Assembly: GCF_000247695.1 (NCBI RefSeq)
Contig: NW_004624781.1
Location: 9,013,522-9,077,521 of the forward strand
DNA: 64,000 bases
Origin: Heterocephalus glaber
Lineage: Eukaryota; Chordata; Mammalia; Rodentia; Bathyergidae
Direction: 5' to 3'
The position numbers were made by a program, and so were the translations under genes. Positions 59,655 to 64,000 of the stretch are shown here, one piece after another. Positions within the stretch are counted from its first letter, which is position 1, and every line of letters begins with the position of its first letter. The notes under the pieces are model-generated. The model was not told the DNA's origin. It worked only from the letters and a program-made list of their open reading frames with translations, and did no database searches.

Positions 59655-60010
59655 TTTTTGTACCGGGGATCGAACTTGGGTCCTTGCACTTGCAAGGCAT
59701 ATTTATTTTTATGTATTTATTTTTGTGGTACTAGGGAGGAAACCCAGGAACATCTCACTAAGCTTTACACCAGGCTTTAATTTTTTTTTTTTTTGAGACA
59801 GGGTCTTGCTAAGTTGCCCAGCCTGGGTTTGAATTTGTCATCCATCTGCCTCACCCTCTCCTAGTTCTGGGATACAGGTGAGTGCCACCACTCCCAGCTC
59901 AAAGTTTGTTTTTATATTTAGGCCTCTGACCCATTTTGATTTAATCTTGGTACACATGAAAGACATAGATCTAGTTTAGATCTCCTGCACGTAGATAACC
60001 AGTTCATAGT
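59625..60010 (-). repeat. Truncated ID, B1-ID dimer and end of antisense L1
   Basis: (TTTA)n at 59625-59656 is the tail of a truncated reverse ID (to 59700). A reverse B1-ID dimer follows at about 59720-59900. 59900-60005 is L1 again ('cctctgacccattttgattt' to 'tcctgcacgtagataaccag'). Confidence 0.75.
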
Positions 60011-60159
60011 CATAAATAAATGCTAAAACTACTGGGAGAAAATTTACTGGGGGGCAGGATATTTAGTCTTAAGTGTCTCCACAAGTTTTTATTAATTTTA
60101 AAGGGGAAAAGATTCCTTTATAATTGAGAGGTGGGGGGGGGTACAGCTTTTAACAGGTG

Positions 60160-60528
60160 ATCAAGGTTAACTACATCAGTAATGATACAACCAACATCCT
60201 GTGCCTATGGACATGATGCCCAGAAGGCGAATTATTTCTGAAGAATTTCCAACAGAATTTCTTAAGCTGGATGAAAAAACAGACAACTCCAAATTGAATG
60301 GTGTGCTTCAGAACAGTTGGCTTGTAAACTTCAAAATTGTCATTGTCATGAAGGACAAGGGCAAAGGAACCCTTTCAGATTCGCGCCTCCAGACACGAGG
60401 ACCCTGAGGTTCAGCTCCATGGAGAGCACATGTTTGGCATGTGCAAGGTGCTGAGATCAATGCCCAGCACAACTAAAAAGACATGAAAAGTAAATTAAAT
60501 ATGTCATCTTGGACACTGCAACGACTCC
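60160..60528 (+). repeat. L1M 3'UTR relic with an ID insertion
   Basis: 'ttcagaacagttggcttgta', 'gtcattgtcatgaaggacaa' and 'aaatatgtcatcttgga' follow the L1M 3'UTR. A worn ID copy interrupts it at 60405-60478. Confidence 0.6.
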
Positions 60529-60529
60529 A

Positions 60530-60660
60530 TGCACTGATAGCCATCTGATTTTTGACAAAGGGGCCAAAAACACACATTGAGAAAAGATAACCTTTTTAAC
60601 AAATGGTGTCAGGAAAACTGGTTAGCTACGTGCAGCAGATCTAAATTCCAATCATTTATT
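60530..60660 (+). repeat. L1 ORF2 fragment, sense
   Basis: 'gccatctgatttttgacaaa', 'cctttttaacaaatggtgtc', ending 'acgtgcagcagatctaaatt'. It is the stretch of L1 just before the point where the antisense L1 at 60005 begins. Confidence 0.8.
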
Positions 60661-60689
60661 TGTAAAATAGTCACAAAATGATTTTTCTG

Positions 60690-60782
60690 GGCTGGGGGTG
60701 TAGCTCAGGGGTAGAGCATTTGCCTAGCATGCGAGAGGTGCTGGGTTTAATCCTTGGCACCATAAAAGGAAGGAAAAAAAAA
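60690..60782 (+). repeat. Standard ID SINE
   Basis: 'gggctgggggtgtagctcag', 'ggtagagcatttgcctagca', then an A-rich tail. It keeps the ordinary ID loop. Confidence 0.85.
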
Positions 60783-61029
60783 GACTTTTTTGCCTATCAC
60801 TTATGCATTTACTATATAACCAGAAGAAAAGCTTTCCTTTCTCTCACCATGTCTCTATATGTATATACATTTATATTTATGTTATCAGTATGGGCTAATA
60901 GTCTTTTGCCAGATATGTTATATAATCTTTACTGTTATTTATTTTGCCATCTAGATTGCTTCTGATTTGTCTAGTAGTAACGCCTTCATAATGGTATTTT
61001 TAAAAATGTACTTTTAAAAAACTAGTGGA

Positions 61030-61122
61030 GGGGGCAGGGGATTTAGCTCAGTGGTTCCGTCACCTGCCTCTCAAGTGCAAGGACCGGAGTTCGATCCCCG
61101 GTACCAAAAAAACAAAAAACAA
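61030..61122 (+). repeat. ID-type SINE (GGTACC subfamily)
   Basis: 'ggggcaggggatttagctca' to GGTACC and an A/CA tail. Flanking duplication 'aaaaactagtgga'. Confidence 0.93.
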
Positions 61123-61569
61123 AAAAACTAGTGGAAGTATTTTCCATGAATTTTGGGGCTCTTTTCTCATCTTTTGGCCCCACGAGATATTCCAGGCTAA
61201 CCTTATATTTCTGCACCAGTCCTAGAATCAGCCATTCCTGATTCCTTGTAGCGAAGAACAGTTCTTAGAATCCAAGATCCGAGTGATGGATGTGCCAGAG
61301 AACGTATTTTAGAAAAACAAAACACAACTCGGCAGGTTACCTGAGGGCAGGTGGGTAGGGAGCAAGGCAGAAGCCGTTCCCCATTCCTTCTCTGCCAGTA
61401 CAGGTGGGGCACTCGAGGTTGGAGGCCTCTGGCTCCCCGAGTCTTCTTCTCTGTACTGTGCTCCCTCCAAGAGGCTAGAATGCAGAAACAACCAAGAGCC
61501 CACTCGTCCTCTGACGCATTAATGGTGTAAGAGTTAATGCTCCCAAGTTATAAGGCAGCCTGACCAACC

Positions 61570-61735
61570 GGGAGCCACTGTGAAGTCAGAGAGATCCAGT
61601 CTGCTGTTAATTACTGTGTGGCCTTGAGAAACCTTAATTACTGAATTACTTAATTAGTGTGTGACTTTAACCCTTCTGCTCTGTTTCTTCATCTGTATAA
61701 TGGGACTCGCAACAGCTACCTTGCATCGTACAATT
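61570..61735 (+). repeat. MIR-type ancient SINE
   Basis: 'tactgtgtggccttgagaaa', 'tctgtttcttcatctgtata', 'atgggactcgcaacagctac'. Confidence 0.6.
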
Positions 61736-61739
61736 CTTG

Positions 61740-63740
61740 GCTATGGAGCACAGGGCTTGCTGGGATTGACCAGGGCTGGGGTAGGGAAAAGAGGGAAGGA
61801 GGAGAGGGTGAGTGCTGGGGTGAGAGGGCGAGGGAACAGGGATCTCAGCCCTGGCTACTCATGAGAATTATTGGGGAACTTTAAAGAAATCCTAAGGTCA
61901 AGCTGTACCCTAGGTTGATTATATCAGAATCCTTGAGGGAAGGAGAGAAGGAGAAACCAGGGATCAGGTTTTTTTAAAGTTCCTAGGTGAGTCCAATGTC
62001 AAGGGAGCTAACAAACGCAACTTGTGGTGTCCTTTCTCTTCCCTTCCTTTGGGATCATGACCCCAAGAAAGTAATGAATGATATGGAAACCCTGAGTCTG
62101 GGAGTAGGTTGTGAGACAGACTTTAGGATAGGCTTTCAGATTCCTCCCAACCTAAGCAGCTGGGTGTCGGGGGTGCCTGATTCCTGAGTGTATTTAGGTC
62201 CAGGTCGCTAAGTGACATCATTTCAAAGCTAAAATGGTCAGATTATAGCATCACGTTGATATCCACCTCCTTTACCAACCCCCCTTTACCAAGTACAAAG
62301 GATCTCATTTTTTAAAACTCTCTTAATGATAGTTATACACTGAGACGTTGTTGAAGCTGCCTGTTCAAAACATCAACAATATACTTAAATGTGTAATAAG
62401 CACATTATGCATTTAACCTGGGGTTAGACAGGGCCTGGTCATCCTGCAGATGTGCTGCGATGTCAGCAGAGGCTTCCAGGAGACCATAATGGCGACCTCC
62501 TGTGGCAAGGCCTTGGTACCCGGCCCGCATTTGAATAATCCGGGTTTGGGAATTAGATTGAGCTGCGTCTACATTATGTTCTGGTAGCTCATTTTTGGAG
62601 TGGCTGTAATTTAGTGCCTTTGCCCCCAAAGATGGGGAGCAGTGTCCTCTGCTTTGTCAAAGGGGTAGCAGGAGAATCAGGAGCCACAGTCAGGAGTCTT
62701 GGCTGCCAGAATCCCTAACTCCTGAGCAGTTGCCTTTGCTTTCTGGAGAGCTGTCCTTTTCCAGGGAAAGAATAAGCATCAGCACACAGGATTCTCAGTC
62801 TAAGTGTCAGAACACAGGGCAAGGGGAGCTGTAGTGCTCTTCTGGCCACTATGTGCTGCTCACCTACTATTAGGCTGGTGCTCTCCCTGCACTGGTTTAT
62901 GTGATCTGCCCTAGGCTCTGCAGGGCGGGTAGGTATTTTTCCCAGTTATTTCCAATGGTGAAACAAAGACTCAGAGAGGTGAAATGAGTTGCCCCAAGTT
63001 ACAACCCTAGTAAGAGGCAAGACCGAGATTCAGATGAAGGGCCACAGAGTCTACTCTCAATATTAGCACTACCATCCTGCGCCCCATGAGAGCTTATCCA
63101 CCACCTCTTGCTTACAGAAAACTGAGGGTTCATGAGCAAGTCTTGGCTTTGCCCCAAACAATCCAGCCAAGAGGTGGTACAAACTAAGGTCCTGCTGTCA
63201 CCCCGAAATGACTTCCTCTTACCCTCATTACCACTACCGCTCAGATGTGACAATAATCATGGTGCAGGCAGGAAAAGCAGTTCCCTCCCTCTGGCACGGT
63301 GGTGGGAAGGTGCCCAGGCTTTTCTGAAAAAGTTATCATGTGGCGACCTCTAGGACACACCACAGGCCATCAAGACTGCCTGTTATATGCAGCGTGGACA
63401 TTATGGCTGTCCTTGTACCCGGGCAACAGAATTCAAAGTGGTAATGAATTTATCTTAAAATCCAGGCTCAACTTGTAACAATGAGGTCTACAGTATCTTA
63501 CAATCACAGCATTTAAAAGCTGGCAAGACTTCAATGTGCACCTGATTTTATCCTTTGGAAACTGGAGTCTAGAGCTGTCCTTGGATACTTGCTAAGGTTA
63601 CGCTGTGACCTGAAAATCAGAGAGCAGCATTCCTACAAGGACTGCCAAGGGCTTCCTTTTTCTTTGCTGTCACAGAATTACATTCTTCTCTCACTCTTTG
63701 GTTCTTTCTCTAACCTTCCTCTGAAGACCTTCCTTCAAGA
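61740..63740. other. Mostly unique sequence, nothing recognised
   Basis: No SINE or LTR recognised until the ID element at 63752. There are some MIR/L2-like phrases near 62940-63020. Short frames only. Confidence 0.4.
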
Positions 63741-63751
63741 GATGAAGCAAT

Positions 63752-63827
63752 GCCGGGGATATTTAGCTCAGTGGTTCTGGCGCCTGTCTCGCAAGTGCAA
63801 GGTCCCGAGTTCGATCCCTGGTACCAG

Positions 63828-63866
<39 letters not shown>
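63752..63866 (+). repeat. ID-type SINE (GGTACC subfamily) with (AAAT)n tail
   Basis: 'gccggggatatttagctcag' to GGTACC, then about ten AAAT units. The flanking duplication 'agagatgaagcaa' is on both sides. Confidence 0.95.
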
Positions 63867-64000
63867 GAGATGAAGCAAGGTTGGCAGGACCAGTGGCACC
63901 CATGGGTGGGCATGGAGGAGGAGACAGGTAGTCACCCTCAACTGTAGACTGCAGCTTGGGACAAAGAACACCCTGGTGATGTGGCCAAAGGGCATTTTTG

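Noticed and set aside
3000..64000. CA12, the expected divergent neighbour of USP3
   Set aside because: No CA12 first-exon signal peptide or carbonic anhydrase motif was found. The gene presumably starts beyond the right edge.

Overview
The window is a piece of mammalian nuclear DNA, almost certainly from a rodent. The evidence is dense tRNA-Ala-derived ID-type SINEs, B1 (7SL-derived) SINEs, B1-ID dimers, L1 and old L1M/L2/MIR LINE and SINE relics, MaLR/ERVL and ERV LTRs, and hAT DNA transposon remnants. B1-ID dimers plus a very abundant ID subfamily ending in GGTACC suggest a squirrel-related or beaver/kangaroo-rat-related lineage. I cannot fix the species. All repeat family names are from recognition by eye.

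The only protein-coding gene recognised is at the left edge. Exon 1 of USP3 (ubiquitin-specific protease 3, a histone H2A/H2B deubiquitinase) lies on the minus strand at 2219-2309, with a clean splice donor and a CpG-island promoter at about 1750-2740. Positions 1-2218 are therefore USP3 intron 1. The rest (about 2.75-64 kb) would be the upstream intergenic side of USP3. In human, the next gene on that side is CA12, in divergent orientation. No CA12 exon was seen here. A possible divergent antisense transcript can start from the same island.

Layout: 1-2.2 kb USP3 intron 1; 1.75-2.75 kb CpG island; 2.75-13 kb mostly unique sequence with MIR/L2 relics and a tiny hAT MITE (7.9 kb); 13-24 kb SINE-rich with an MLT1-type LTR, an old L1 and a 100-N assembly gap; 24.9-26.2 kb a hAT relic holding an ERVL-type LTR, itself holding an ID element; 26-43 kb mixed unique sequence and SINEs, including a U2 snRNA fragment (36.1 kb), with a second hAT MITE (42.5 kb); 43-44.6 kb old L1 plus an isolated CpG-rich block; 46-47.6 kb an L1M carrying two LTR insertions; 51.1-54.2 kb a composite ID/L1 insertion interrupted by an inverted second L1; 56.3-60 kb an antisense L1 carrying a complete two-LTR MaLR element and a separate inverted piece of its interior; 60-64 kb L1 fragments, SINEs and unique sequence.

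I found no multigene system. The most interesting content is the record of retrotransposition mechanisms: a 33-nt U2 5'-end insertion with target duplication, an ID-L1 chimera candidate, an L1 inserted into an L1 at its own homologous position, a templated-looking inverted MaLR segment, and two copies of one short hAT-like MITE family.
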